In this document: positions 1-11,590 of the stretch, piece by piece | Layout: the number at the start of each line of letters is the position of its first letter | Position numbering within the stretch: position 1 is the first letter of the stretch | Assembly: GCA_003255025.1 (NCBI GenBank) | Contig: QANY01005488.1 | Span: 434,001 to 498,000, forward strand | Source: Datisca glomerata | Lineage: Eukaryota > Streptophyta > Magnoliopsida > Cucurbitales > Datiscaceae | Length of the DNA: 64,000 nt | Reading direction: 5' to 3' | The notes under the pieces: model-generated | Database searches by the model: none | What the model was told of the DNA's origin: nothing | What the model saw: the letters and a program-made list of their open reading frames with translations, nothing else | Made by a program: the position numbers and the translations under genes

Positions 1-130
1 ATATAGTTACGACCGAATCGGTTACAAGTAATCAAATCGAACCGATTATTTTAGTTACATTCGGTTCGGTTCTAATGGTTACTTCGGTTCTATTATTTAT
101 GTAACCGGTGAATTCGGTTTAATTATAAAT
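1..130. repeat. GGTTCGG-rich dispersed repeat fragment
   Basis: The first 130 bases carry several close variants of CGGTTCGGTT and its complement (CGAACCGA). Runs of this type are common dispersed repeats in plant genomes. A similar cluster occurs at about 45.81-45.93 kb in this window. No coding capacity is visible. The fragment is cut by the window edge, so its parent element cannot be defined. Confidence 0.4.
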
Positions 131-821
131 TTTTCTTATTAACCGATCAAACTGAAACGTGTACACGTTTACTAGAGGTTATGACGACATAACTTCGCCT
201 CCCCATTGTTGGCGATAAAAACTCCTTCATGGATGCTAGCATGGAGAAAAGTAAAGAAGTTGAGCCGTATTGTGTCAATTACTTCATAATAGCAGGGGAG
301 TTGGTGGTCTAAGTGTAGGTTCGAAGTGTTCTCAAGTTTTTGGGCTTAGTCTACATATTTTCTGAGACTATCCTGAGGATGTTATCTAAAATTGTCTCTT
401 TCCTTTTGTTGTATGTTTGGCTATATATTGCCCGTTGTTCCAATGTTTTCGCGGTCGCTAAGTTGTTGAATCTTTTTTACGCACTAGCTTTCTTAAAATG
501 GTCATTCAGAAAAAGGTGGGAGTTTAATCCATGGAACTGTGTACTTTTGTGAGTTTAGATAGTTTGAGGATCATTAGGGAAGAAACAATTGCTCTAAATG
601 GTGGTATCGTTTCAGGTTTTTCACTGGATCTTCATTGGCGTAGTGAGAAGATTAGTCATAAGCATATTTTGGATTTTCTTGATGACGAGGCCAACTTCAT
701 CTTTTGTCCTTATGGTGGGACACCACGAGGTTTTTCTCCACCTTTTCACTTTAGCGTTTGTTGTCGCAACGTGCATGCGACGCGGAACGACGATTGAAAA
801 ATCAGTTTTTGAAAAAAAAAA
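131..821. other. Unassigned sequence beyond the tRNA-Arg primer site
   Basis: Read on the minus strand, this stretch lies immediately downstream of a primer-binding site, where the leader or extra ORF1 of an Ogre-type retrotransposon would sit. Short open frames exist on both strands (for example 531-797 plus and 621-878 minus), but I recognise no domain in them. It may be the truncated start of a second internal region. I see no cellular gene here. Confidence 0.25.
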
Positions 822-834
822 TTCGGAGTCGCCA
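822..834 (-). promoter_or_regulatory. Primer-binding site matching tRNA-Arg
   Basis: The minus strand reads TGGCGACTCCG and then AA. TGG plus CGACTCCG is the complement of the CCA-tailed 3' end of a plant tRNA-Arg, the primer used by Tat/Ogre-type gypsy elements. It lies at the downstream end of the minus-strand LTR at 835-2873, where a 5' LTR would have its primer site. The match ends after about 11 bases, so the site is decayed. Confidence 0.6.
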
Positions 835-2873
835 CCAATCATTTTAAGACGTGATTGTTCACCCAATTTTAAAATCAAATATTTTGGTCTGCGAAAATTT
901 AAAGTTGGTTAGGGAGTCATTTGCGTGTGAGGAAAGTATTAGCACCGCACACCGTCCATTATGAAAAATGGTTACCAAATTTCATCAAATACTATCCAAA
1001 TTATTATTTTTTAAATAATGTTATAAAAATTCAATTTTGAATGTCTCATTTTGTACATTTTGCATCATAAAAATGAGCAAATAAATTACCTTCAATTGGT
1101 AGTATAAAGACCATTAAAAAATTATTTTTTTAATCAAAGCATTATTGAAGTTACTTTCGGTGTCCTAAAAATAACTCATCACCTTTGTAGTTCGAGAAAT
1201 TTGGTATCCCAAAAATTCTAAAATCCGTCATCGGATTTTTTTAGTGAAAACTAAATTAAAAAATTCACAATATTTAAATCAAATTGTTATTGTTTTAATT
1301 TACGAGCATTAATTCTGATGATAAAAGAATTAAATAATAATTACATACGACCGTGACATATGAAAATAATACATAAATAAATAAGAAGAGATAACAACTA
1401 TAAATAAAAAAAGAATAATGAAAATGAATGTTAGAGATGATAAATATGTATGATAAATTTTAAAAAATAATGTGCATGGTGAAAATAATGAAAAAAGACG
1501 TGAAATAATTAAAAATAAATTACAACAAACTGATAATATCTGCTGAAAAAGATAGAAAAATAAACAAACATAAAAACAAAAAAAAATATAAACAACAAAA
1601 AAATAAAAAAAAATTAAAGTAAAGTAAAGTGACAGAGGGTGACGTCACCATTTTTTTTAATTTTTCATTTTTTACATATATATAATTGTTTAGTAAATAA
1701 ATTGAAAATAAATTTTTTATGTGTAAAATAAATTAATCTATTAAAAAATGTTTAATTTCATACATGATTAGCATGATCATGCTTCTTTTTTTACTACATG
1801 GTCTATTAATTACCATTTTTTATTTCTTCACGCAATGCTAATCAAATAGTAAAAGAATGATCATGAACGGTAATTAATTTAAGAAAGTGTCACTAAAAAT
1901 AAATAAATAATTTTGTTTGGGATATAAATATACCATTTTTTATTTTTGGACTACTTAGTTCACTAATTACCATTTTTTCTTTCTTCCTTCATTGCTGGGA
2001 ATGATCATGGATGGTAACTAGTTCAAACATGTGTCACAAAAAATGATGGTCAAAAAATTAAAAAGAAAAGAAGAGAATATTTGTAAGAACATAAAAAAAC
2101 CAAAACTTAAAATATTTACATAATCTTGTATAAAGGTTTTACTCTCTATTTTATGCATTTTTATGTATGCGAAATTATCATAGGAGATCTTTTCATCAAA
2201 TGTACACTTTCAACCCATTAAATGGTTGATTCACATTGAGTTAATTTTACAACCTTCAAAATTTTATCCTCGTTCTCATTGATTGAGTTGATAACAAAAA
2301 AAATCTCATCATCAAACTTGTAGAGAGATAAACAATATATGAAAACAAAACTTAAGATTAAAATTAGGAGAAATGATAAAAAATGAGCAAATAAACCTAT
2401 ATATGGAAAATGAAATAAAAAAATATCAAATACATGAGTATGAAAAAGAGAGATGATTAATTAGAATGAACAAAATATATTGTAAATTAAAATGTAAGAG
2501 ATTTGAACTATCTTAATAAAAAGAAAATGAGAAGATGGAAGATGAATAGAAATGAAAACTCACATTCTTTCTCTTTTTCACTATTTTCTCAAAACCTCTC
2601 TCTCTCTCTCAAATCTCTTCTCTTCCTCACTCTCCCTAAGTCTCTCATTTCAAGTGAAGACCTCCCCTCTATTTATAGGCAAACTTAGAGTTTCACTTTT
2701 TTAATTTTAGTATTTTGTTACTTTTTTTATTTTTAGTCTTTGGACAAATTTTCTTATTTTTTAGGCATCGGGCTATTTTTCAAATCATACACATAATCTT
2801 AGACTAGTATATGAGCAAAAAAATAAAATTTGTACTTTTAATGTATTGGACCGGACAAAATACGGTATCTACA
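835..2873 (-). mobile_element. Long LTR of a Tat/Ogre-type Ty3/gypsy element
   Basis: On the minus strand the LTR starts TGTAGATACC at 2873, directly after a purine-rich tract, and ends about 2.0 kb later at the tRNA-Arg primer site. A TATA box (TATAAATAG at 2669-2677, minus) sits about 200 bases inside the LTR and is followed by a CT/AG-rich leader. Both fit a minus-strand promoter. The interior is very AT-rich and shows no coding frame. Because pol lies upstream at 4.7-8.2 kb, this LTR is the 3' LTR of that element, yet it also carries a primer site at its far end. That suggests it is shared with a second, truncated internal region. Confidence 0.65.
2669..2677 (-). promoter_or_regulatory. 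TATA box of the gypsy LTR
   Basis: The minus strand reads TATAAATAG, followed by a G-rich then GA-rich transcribed leader. Its place inside an LTR that begins at 2873 is the usual one for the retrotransposon promoter. Activity is inferred, not shown. Confidence 0.5.
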
Positions 2874-2889
2874 GCTGCCCCCATTTGTT
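2874..2889 (-). promoter_or_regulatory. Polypurine tract of the gypsy element
   Basis: The minus strand reads AACAAATGGGGGCAGC immediately before the LTR start TGTAGATACC. A purine-rich tract next to TG is the plus-strand priming site of LTR elements, and this GGGGGCAGC version is typical of plant Tat-lineage elements. It fixes the element's orientation as minus. Confidence 0.65.
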
Positions 2890-2984
2890 CACGCTTCTAA
2901 ACTTAGAAGGTGTATATAAGTATTTTGATCGAGAAAAAACTATATAGATAAAGGAAATACAAACCTCGACTTATTCGGGTTCTA

Positions 2985-3575
2985 TGAAATGATGGAACTT
3001 ATGAAATGGACCTGGATAGACAGAGATTTCGACCTTGACTCAATTCGAGTTTGATTTAACCCTATAAACTGAAACGGACCAGGCGCTAACACCGGGCTTC
3101 GACCGCGACAAAGTCGGGTTCGATTTAACCTAAGATAAAGAAAGGATGCGGACCTGGATAGACGTAGGCTTCGACCTCGACTCGATGCGGGTTCGATTTA
3201 ACCATATTAATTGAAACGGACCAAGCGCTGACATCGGGTTTCGACCGCGATAAAGTCGGGTTTGATTTAACAAAAGATAAAGAAATGATGTAGACCTAAA
3301 TATAGACAGGCTTCGACCTCGACTCGATGCGGGTTTGATTTAACCATAGATAAAGGAAGGGCATGGACCTGGATAGACGCAGGCTTCGATCTCGAGTCGA
3401 TGCGGGTTCGATTTAACCATATTAATTGAAATGGACCAAGCGCTGACATCGGGCTTCGATCGCAACAAAGTCGGGTTCGATTTAATCGAAATATTGAAAG
3501 GAAATGAACCTGGATAGACGCAGGCTTTGACCTCGACTCGATTCAAGTTCGATTTAACTAAAGATGTTGAAATTA
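2985..3575. repeat. Tandem A/B dimer repeats in the gypsy 3' UTR
   Basis: Two related motifs alternate. Motif A has GACCTGGATAGACGCAGG then CTTCGACCTCGACTCGA; motif B has GGACCAAGCGCTGACATCGG then CTTCGACCGCGA. Both end in GGGTTCGATTTAAC, and each unit is roughly 65-70 bases, giving about four A/B pairs with some decay. The array lies between the end of pol and the polypurine tract. That is the hypervariable 3' UTR where Tat/Ogre elements are known to carry tandem repeats that can seed satellites. Confidence 0.75.
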
Positions 3576-4694
3576 TATTTGATCTGATATTTACAAGTTT
3601 CATATGGTGCAAGAGCTAGACTAATGCATGCTCAAAACATTGGAAAGTCATGTATGCATTTCAAAAGAATATCTTTACATGATTCATTCACTTGAACTGC
3701 ATCAAAACAGATCAATATGATGCATGTCTATGCATTGTAATTATTGAATATAAATGCAAAGTAGTGATTTTGAGTGCATGAGTGCTATTGATTGAAAACA
3801 TTTGTGAGAAAATTATTTGATGATTTTTTTAAATTTGACTAATGTCGCCATATCCTTCACCCTTCAAATCAATCACTTGGCTTAAGTTCATGGACTCGCA
3901 ATGAAGTATCGAGCATACTTTCAAGAAAAATGATTCATCCTTATTCATTGGATTGTGCCCCAATATTCGCCTTCACGTCGATGATGAAGAAAAAGTGGAT
4001 AATTTCTCCCCATTTTACTTCTTTTCTGTACTTTAATTGCAATCCTCTAATCATGCTTTACCCTTCGTTATGTGCATACCAACTTTCTCGTGATGACTTT
4101 TCAGATTCCCCCTCGTACTCAGACCGCCTTTCTTAGTTCCTATTCTTTTCTTTTTTTTTTTAATTAGCTTTTACCTAACCGAGTTTATGCTTCTAACTTA
4201 TTTCAAGAGTAATTAATGATATCTTAGAATTGAGAGGAATAAGAAATAATGTAAATAAGGGAAAGATGAAATATATGTATTTGTCAATTGAGAAAGAAAA
4301 AAAACTCTTCATTGATGATAAACAATGTTTACGAACGATGGTTTGGAAAAAGAAAAAAATGGAGGAATAATTTCTCCAGTATTCGAGATAGTTTTTTTAT
4401 ACATTTTTTTTGCCTAACTTCATTTTTCCCATACTTAGAGTGGTCAAACGAAGTACTTTTTGACTGTATCAGAATTAACTATGTGCGGTAAATCATCTCT
4501 ATCCATGTTTGTTAGCATGAGAGCTCCTCCCGAGAAAGCCTTCTTGACAATGAAAGGTCATTCATATTTGGGATCCACTTCCCCCGGTGATCCTTTTTAT
4601 ATGAGAGTATCTTTTTTAACATCAAATCTCCTTCTCGAAAACATCGGGGACGCAATTTTTTGTCATATGCGTGCATCATTTTTCTTTGCTATAA
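3576..4694. other. Remaining 3' UTR of the gypsy element
   Basis: This is AT-rich sequence between the integrase frame and the tandem repeats. Several short frames occur on both strands but none shows a domain. It is best read as the untranslated region and decayed C-terminus of the minus-strand polyprotein. Confidence 0.4.
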
Positions 4695-5863
4695 TTACCC
4701 TCTACATAATGCAGTCAATCTTTTTTCCTCAATGAAATTCAATTGCTCATATCGTGTTTCTACCCATTCTGCTTCTTCTAATTTCACATCCATTAAGACT
4801 CTAAGGGAGGGAATTTCCACCTCAATTGAAAGGACCGCTTCCATGCCATATACCAAAGAGAATGACGTTGCCCAAGTTGATGTTCGGACTGATGTGTGGT
4901 ACCCATGCAGTGCAAATGGGAGCATCGCATGCCAATCCTTATAAACCTCCGCCATCTTCTCTATGATCATTTTTATGTTTTTATTGGCTGCTTCCACTGC
5001 TTCGTTCATTTTCAGATGATAAGAAGATGAATTATGATGCTTAATTTTGAATTGCTCACATAATTCTTTCATCATCTTGTTATTTAAATTTGTCCCATTA
5101 TCTGTGATGATCCTTCCAGGTAGACTATATCGACATATTATCTCCTTTTTAATAAAGTTAACAACCGCACTTCTGGTTACAATCGAATAAGAACTTGCCT
5201 CCACCCATTTGGTAAAATAATCAATAGAGACCAAAATGAAACGATGCGTGTTAGAGGCTTTGGGTGTGATGGGACCAATGACGTCTATGCCCCACATAGA
5301 GAACGGCCAAGGAGCGGCCATTACATGTAAAGGGGATGTGGGTACGTGAACTTTATCCGCATAAATTTGACATTTATGACATTTCTTGGCGTACTTGATG
5401 CAGCCAGATTCTAGAGTTAACCAATAATATCCTGTTTTCAAGATTTGTTTGGCCATCATATGTCCATTAGCATGAACTCCAAAAATTCCTTCATGAACTT
5501 CCTCTATGATTTGATTCGCTTCCCTTGCATCAACACATCTTAAGAGCACCATATCATGGTTTTTTTGTAGAGTATTTCATCATTCAAGAAGAAACTCATG
5601 GACAATCTTCTAATAGTGCGTTTATCATTCTCAGAAGCTTCGGATGGATATTCTCCATTCTTTATATACTGCTTGATGTCGTAATACCACGGTCTTGTGT
5701 CTGGCTCCTCTTTAATACTCATACAGTGAGCAGGAAAATCTCGCTTCTCAATTTTTGTAGGTTGCACTTTTTCCTTAAAGTCTGCGGTGAACGTGGATGC
5801 TAGAGTTGCAAGTGCATCTACAATTTGATTATTCTCTCTGGGTATATGGTCAAATGAGATCAC
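4695..5863 (-). pseudogene. Gypsy integrase (decayed)
   Basis: The minus-strand frame begins with a linker (segment 5540-5863) and continues in 4695-5552. A histidine/cysteine zinc-binding region ends in CHKCQIYADK. The integrase core then follows, with acidic residues visible in WGIDVIG, in IITDNGTN and in NEAVEAANKNIK. These are the expected D, D and E of the DDE catalytic triad. A frameshift near 5550 separates the two segments. Integrase inserts the element's cDNA into the host genome. The order RT, RNase H, second RNase H, integrase is that of Ty3/gypsy Tat-lineage elements. Confidence 0.85.
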
Positions 5864-5872
5864 TTCAAAAGT

Positions 5873-6346
5873 TCAGCTTAACTTAGTTACATGTTTGTTG
5901 TAAGGTACCAGCTTGGAGTCTCTAGCTTCCCATTCCCCGTTTATTTGTCGTATCACCAATAACGAATCTTCGTACACTCGAAGCTTCCTTACCTTCATAT
6001 CATAAGCTGCTTGAATTCCCATGAAACATGCCTCATATTCTGCCACATTGTTTGTGTAGTCAAAGCATAGTTTTGTCGGGAATGGGAACAACTTTTCCTC
6101 GGGAGATATGAAGATTGCCCCAATTCCATGTCCTACATCATTAGACGCGCCATCAAATAACATTGTCCATAATTCTGGATCCATAGATTCTCCTTCATTT
6201 TTTAATATGACTGATATGTTCTCATCAGGAAAATCAAACTTCATAGGCTCATAATCTTGCACTGGTTGATCTGCAAGATAATCAGCAAGTACACTTCCTT
6301 TTATTGATTTTCTCGTGACATAAACAATATCATATTCCGTGAGCAA
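5873..6346 (-). pseudogene. Second (archaeal-type) RNase H domain of the Tat-lineage gypsy element
   Basis: This minus-strand frame of about 157 codons contains LWTMLFDGASNDVGHGIG, then TNNVAEYEACFMGIQAA, then VYEDSLLVIRQINGEW. These are the motifs of the extra RNase H that Tat/Ogre gypsy elements carry between the ordinary RNase H and the integrase. In other copies VYGDS is usual; here the residue before D is E. The frame ends in a stop before integrase, so the copy is not intact. The domain degrades RNA in RNA/DNA hybrids during reverse transcription and is diagnostic of the lineage. Confidence 0.8.
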
Positions 6347-6369
6347 AATTTGCCATTTATCGATTCACC

Positions 6370-7584
6370 AAGAAAGTGATGGCTTTTCAAAGATATATTT
6401 GATTGGATCCATCTTTGAAATTAATCAAGTGGTGTGGTATAACATGTACGGTCTAAGTCGATGAGCGATCCAGGCTAATGCACAACACGTTTTCTTCAAC
6501 ATCGAATAATAGCCTCATAATTTGTGAACCTTTTCCTTAAATAGTATATTGCTTGTTCTTTCCTTCCATAGGCGTCATGTTGACCAAGTACGCAACCCAT
6601 GGATTTTTCTGTCACTGTAAGATACAAAATGAGTGCACGCCCTGGAGTTGGAGGAACAAGTATAGGCGGATATTTCAAGTATTGCTTGATCTTCTAAAAA
6701 ACAATTTGACAATCATAATTTCATCCTTCTGTATCACTTTTGCGGAGAAATTTAAAGATAGGTTCATAAGTTACAGTTAGCTATGAGATGAACCGGGTTA
6801 TGTAATTTAATCTCCCCAAGAAACCTCTAACTTCCTTTTGAGTTTGAGGTGGCCGCATATCAATTATGGCTCGAACCTTGTCAATGTCAACTTTTATTCC
6901 TTCCTTGCTCACGAAAAAACCAAGTAGTTTTCCTGAAGACGTTGCGAATGTCCAGTTTGTCGGGTTAAGCTTTAACTCGAACTTTCTCAACCGTCCAACT
7001 AATTTTCGTAGAGTGACTGTATGATCTTCCCCTTGACGAGATTTGGCAATCATATCATCAACGTACACTTTGATTTCTATATGCATCATATCATGAAACA
7101 GTGTTACCATTGCCCGCTGATAAGTCGCCATTGCATTCTTCAGACCAAATCGCATAACCTTATAACAAAATATACCACACAAAGTTATAAAAGTTATCTT
7201 TTCATGGTCTTCAGGAGTCATTTTGATTTGGTTATACCCCGAAAAACCATCCATGAAAGAAAAGGTTGAATGTCATGCGGTGTTATCTACTCAGACATCG
7301 ATATGAGGTAATGAAAAATTATCCTTGGGGCTTGCCCGATTTAAATATCTATAATCGACTTACACCCTTACTTTCCCATTTTTCTTCAGCACTGGGACTA
7401 TGTTAGCAACCCATTCAGGGTATTTTGCTACTTCTAGAAAAATCGCATCTGCTTGTTTTTTAACTTCTTCTTTGATCTGTACCAGCATGTCTGGTTTCAT
7501 TTTCCGTAACTTTTGTCGCACTGATTTACTTTCGGGCATAAGTGGCAAATGATGAACCACGATATCAGTGGCTAGACCTGGCAT
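6370..7584 (-). pseudogene. Gypsy reverse transcriptase and first RNase H (decayed)
   Basis: The minus-strand frames at 7360-7584, 6781-7254 and 6496-6678 together cover reverse transcriptase and the adjoining RNase H. Visible motifs are the N-terminal linker ending in NIVPVLKKNGKVRV, the palm motif YVDDM, the thumb region ending in GFLGRLNYITRFIS, and the RNase H start ILYLTVTEKSMGCVLGQHD. At least two stop codons and small frameshifts interrupt the protein, for example just below 7360 and near 6780. The reverse transcriptase copies element RNA into DNA. This copy is inactive. Confidence 0.85.
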
Positions 7585-8400
7585 ATCTTGGTAAGATCAT
7601 GCAAAGACGTCAATATACTCTTTGAGTAAGTCAATTAATTCTCGGCGGCTTTGGCTTGTCATAGAAGTGCCGATTTGGACCTCTTTCGTCTCTCCCTCTA
7701 ATCCCAAATTTATCACCTCCGTTAACTCTTGATATGGTTGAGTTATTTTTTCATCCTCCTCTACCATTCTTAACATTTCTGGAGATGGTTCGAAATTATC
7801 CTCGTCACTTTCATCTGACTCTATGCTAAGAATGGGATTGTCAAAATTATTGCTTATGCTCTTATTTTCAAAATCACCGTTCTCGAACCTGAATCGGATT
7901 ATTGGATGAAAAGAAGGTGAAAAAAATAAATAAATAAAAAATGCATGAGTATGAACAACATTTCATAATTGAAAAAAGTAGACATAAAAGGAAGAAAAAA
8001 AAGAACTGGAATTATATTTATCATTGGCAAAAGGAGACGAAATAAGTTTTTAGATTTTCATTCAAAGAGATGACATGAAAAAGACAAGAACATAGGCCCA
8101 TAACAATGAAATTCCTAAGGCATTGGTTAGAATCATTAGAATTTTGGCATGAACACATTACTCTTGAAAATTCTCGAGAAGCACTGGTAGCTCGGTGATG
8201 TCCCAATCGTTAAGTTCATGATCTGAATCGTATCGAGAAACCAAGTCCTCTGTACTTGCACTCGATGATTTTCCCAAGATTACGGATATTGAAAGCTCGG
8301 CGATATCATCTTCAAAGTTGTACTGCTCTACTATAACCGATTCTTCAAATGAAATTCCCCCACTTCTAAAGAATTTAGAAGTGGATAAGTCGACAGACAA
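7585..8400 (-). pseudogene. Upstream part of the gypsy polyprotein, with a candidate intron, truncated at 8.4 kb
   Basis: The minus-strand frame 8162-8400 encodes an acidic segment ending near DWDITELPVLLENFQ. The frame resumes at 7888 with FENGDFENKSISNN and an acidic linker leading to reverse transcriptase. The two parts join in frame if 7889-8161 is removed as an intron. The region corresponds to the gag-protease to pol linker of Ogre-type elements. The start is lost: a copia element abuts it at about 8.4 kb, so gag and the 5' LTR of this copy are not in the window. Confidence 0.55.
7889..8161 (-). other. Candidate retrotransposon intron (Ogre-type)
   Basis: On the minus strand the left boundary reads CAAGA then GTAATG. 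The right boundary has a T/C-rich stretch and then GATTCAG followed by GTTCGAG. Joining the ends keeps the reading frame (E then FENGDFEN). The interior has stops and AT-rich, intron-like composition over 273 bases. Ogre elements are known for an intron between the gag-protease and RT-integrase frames, and this one is in that place. Splicing is inferred from the sequence only. Confidence 0.55.
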
Positions 8401-11400
8401 GTGTCATCATTGTGAAGCCGCTGGCCATTAGAAATGCAACTGCCCATACTATCTTAAGGAGTTGAGATCTCAAGGTATAATACTTGTTATTGAGGCTTGT
8501 TATATGGCTGACTCTACTTTTTTATGGATTGTAAACTCTGCAGCCACTAACCATATTTTTTGTTCCATGTAGGGTTTAAGGAAATCAAAAGGCTTGACGA
8601 GGGTGAGTTTTGCTTCCATTGGGGATAAGGAAAACTAGTATCGGTCGTATTTATGAGAACTATTAAATTTTCATTTAATAACAATTTTGTGATTTTACGT
8701 GATGTCTATCATATCCCTATTTTTGGGAAGAACCTCATTTCAGTAACTAGTTTAATTGAGCAATGATTCAATTTGAATTTTAGTGATAAAGATATTGGTA
8801 CTTTTAGAAATTATTGCTTAATTACTACTGCACGTTTGATAAATAAACTATTTTATGTATAATCAATAGTTCTAATGATATGTGACACTGAAGTAAATAT
8901 TGATTTACAAAGGGATAAAGGTTGAAGTCGGACTCAACCGATCTAACCTATTTGTGGCACTTAGGTCTTGGTCACATTAGTATGGACATGATTAAAAGAC
9001 TTGCAAATGATGGTCCATTGCAAACTTTAAGTGTGGGATCACTACCCATGAATCCTATATAAAAGATAAAAAGATTAAGAGACCATTTTCAGCGAAGGGT
9101 GAAAAAGTCCTTCAATGCCTTGAACTCGTATACAGTGATGCATGTGGGTCATTAATATCTAAGTAAGAGAAGGTTTTGAATACTTTGTAACCTTCACTGA
9201 TGACTACTCACATTTTGGACATGTTTATCTAATGAACCAAAAGTCTGAAACCTTTAAAAAGTTCAGAAAGTACAAGGCTATGGTCGAAAAGCAATTAGAG
9301 AAACAAATCAAAATGTTATGGTCTGATCTTGGTAGAGAGTACTTGCTTGGAGATTTTGAAGACTTTATTAAGGAAGAATGTATTCTTTCTCAGCTTACAA
9401 CATCTGGAACTCCAGAACAGAATGGTGAGTCAGAGAGAAGGAATCGAACTCTGATGGATATGGTTAATTCCATGATGTATTACTTATCCCTCATAGATTC
9501 GTTCTGGAGATATGCCTTGGAAACAACAACATACATTCTGAACTAAGTTTCATCGAAGACGGTGCATGACACGCTATATGAAAGATAGAATGGACGAAAT
9601 TCATCCGTTAACCACTTTAGAGTATGGGGGTGCCCAGCATATGTTCTGAAATGGAAGACAGGTAAGTTGGCCAGTCGATCATAATTATGCATGTTTGTAG
9701 GATTTCCTAAAGGAACAAAGAGTATGTCTTTTATAGTCCGACTGATAAGAAAACATTTGTTAGCACGAATGCACATTTTCTTGAAGAAAACTATATAAGA
9801 AATGTAAAGCCGAGAAGCATTCTTGTGCTAGAGGATTATTGAGTGAGAGGACACCAATTTCCCAATCAGGAACTGTTTCTGATTCAATAATGGAAAAACC
9901 ACAGCTAGGGCGAGAGCCTATGGAGCCTCGACGTAGTAAAAGGGTTGTGAGATAGCCTGACAGGTACATGTCTTATAGAGATGCCTTAAGAGTAGTCTTA
10001 AATAAGGTTCATGATGAACATGTCTCCTACTCACATGCCATGGCTAGTTTTGAAGCAAACCTACGGCAAGAAGCCATGAACGTTGAGATACATTCAATGT
10101 ACTCGAATGGAGTTTGGAAACTTATAAATCCTCCTGAATGGGTAAAACTTGTAGGGTGTAATGACACTACAAGAAAAAGAGACGCCCGAATGGGAATGTG
10201 AAGACATTCAAAGCTAGGCTAGTAGCCAAAGGCTACACTCAAATAAAGGTATAGACTATGATGATACCTTCTTACCGGTAGTCGTGCTTAAATCTATCTG
10301 AATCCTCTTGTACATTGTTGCTGCCCTCGATTATGAAATTTGGCAGATGGAAATCAAGACCGCTTTCTAAATGGCAATCTCGAAGAGCGCATTTATATCA
10401 ACCAGGCGAGTTCATGGAAAAAGGCCAAGAGGGCAAGGTTTGTGCTGCTGGAGTCCATTTATGAACTTAAGCAAGCGCCACGGTCGTGGATTATTAGATT
10501 TGACGAAACTGTCAAGAACTTTAATTTTGAATAGTTAGTGGACGAACCCTTTGTGTATAAGTTGATACACGAAGAAAAAGTGATTTTTCTAGTCTTGTAC
10601 GTAGATGATATTCTGCTCATTGGGAATGATGTAGGAAAATAATCTGATGCCAAGCTTGCAAAACAATTTGATATAAAGGATCTTGGAGAAGCTAAATTTG
10701 TCCTAAATATTCAGATCTTTCAGGATTGGAATAATAGACAATTGGCGCTGTCTCAAGTATATTATATTGATAAAGTGATGGATCGTTTCAGTATGCAAGA
10801 CTCCAAGAAGGGATATCTTCCTTTCAGGTATGGAATCAGCCTCTCCAAGGAGCAGTCTCCCAAGACTCCTCAAGAAGAGGAAGACATGAGAAAGATTTCC
10901 TATGTTTCAGTCGTAGGAAGTCTCATATATGTGATGTTTTGTACTAGGCCATACATTGCTATGTGGTGGGCGTGGTGAGCCATTTCCAATCTAATCCTGG
11001 AATCGAGCGTTGGAATGTCGTCGAGCATATCCTTAAGTATCTTAGGTGAACAAGGAACTACATGCTTGTGTATTCTAGTACTGACATGAATATGACGGGG
11101 TATACTGATTTTGACTTTCAAGCAGACAAGGATTCTAAGAGGTCCACTTCAAGATCAGTGTTCATCCTTAACAGTGGAGCATTTATATGAAGAAGTATCA
11201 AGCAATCTTGTATTGTTGATTCTACCATGGATGTTGAATATGTGGTAGCTTGTGAAGCTAGTAAGAAGGCTGTATGGCTTAGAAAGTTCTTGAAGACTCT
11301 GCAAGTTGTTCCAGAAGTTGGCAAGCCCATGCCTCTTTATTAGGATAACAGTAGGGCTGTAGTAAACTCGAAGGAACCAAAGAGCCGAAAAAGATCCAAG

Positions 11401-11578
11401 CACATAGAGTGTAAGTATCACCTAATTAGAGAGATTGTTCATCGCGGAGATATTGTAGTTGCACACATATCGACGGTCAACAACTTGACAGATCCATTCA
11501 TTAAGATTTTAAGCAGTAAAATCTTTGATGGTCATCTGGAGGGCATGGGGATACAAGATTGTACACGCCTACTTTAGT
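8398..11578 (+). pseudogene. Ty1/copia gag-pol relic
   Basis: Reading along the plus strand, the domain order is that of copia. A gag zinc knuckle (CHHC...H...C pattern) is at about 8400-8440. A protease active site is altered to NSAATNH at about 8535, where DSGATNH is usual. A GAG-pre-integrase segment (LWHLGLGHIS) is at about 8950. The integrase core is at about 9170-9545, with DDYSHF, WSDLGREY and TPEQNGESERRNR. Reverse transcriptase with YVDDILL lies near 10600, and RNase H lies near 11100-11260. In-frame stops and frameshifts are numerous, including a stop inside the zinc knuckle. The 5' LTR and most of gag are missing because the element begins at its junction with the gypsy element. 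Confidence 0.85.
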
Positions 11579-11580
11579 CC

Positions 11581-11590
11581 AAGTGGAAAT
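11581..11590 (+). promoter_or_regulatory. Polypurine tract of the first copia element
   Basis: AAGTGGAAAT lies directly before the LTR start TGTTGGAATT. The equivalent tract in plant copia elements usually reads AAGTGGGAGAT. It sets the start of the 3' LTR at 11591. Confidence 0.65.

Noticed and set aside
2985..3575. CRISPR-like alternation of repeats and spacers
   Set aside because: The 'spacers' are themselves a second repeat unit, the repeats are imperfect, and the host is a plant. It is the 3' UTR array of a gypsy element.
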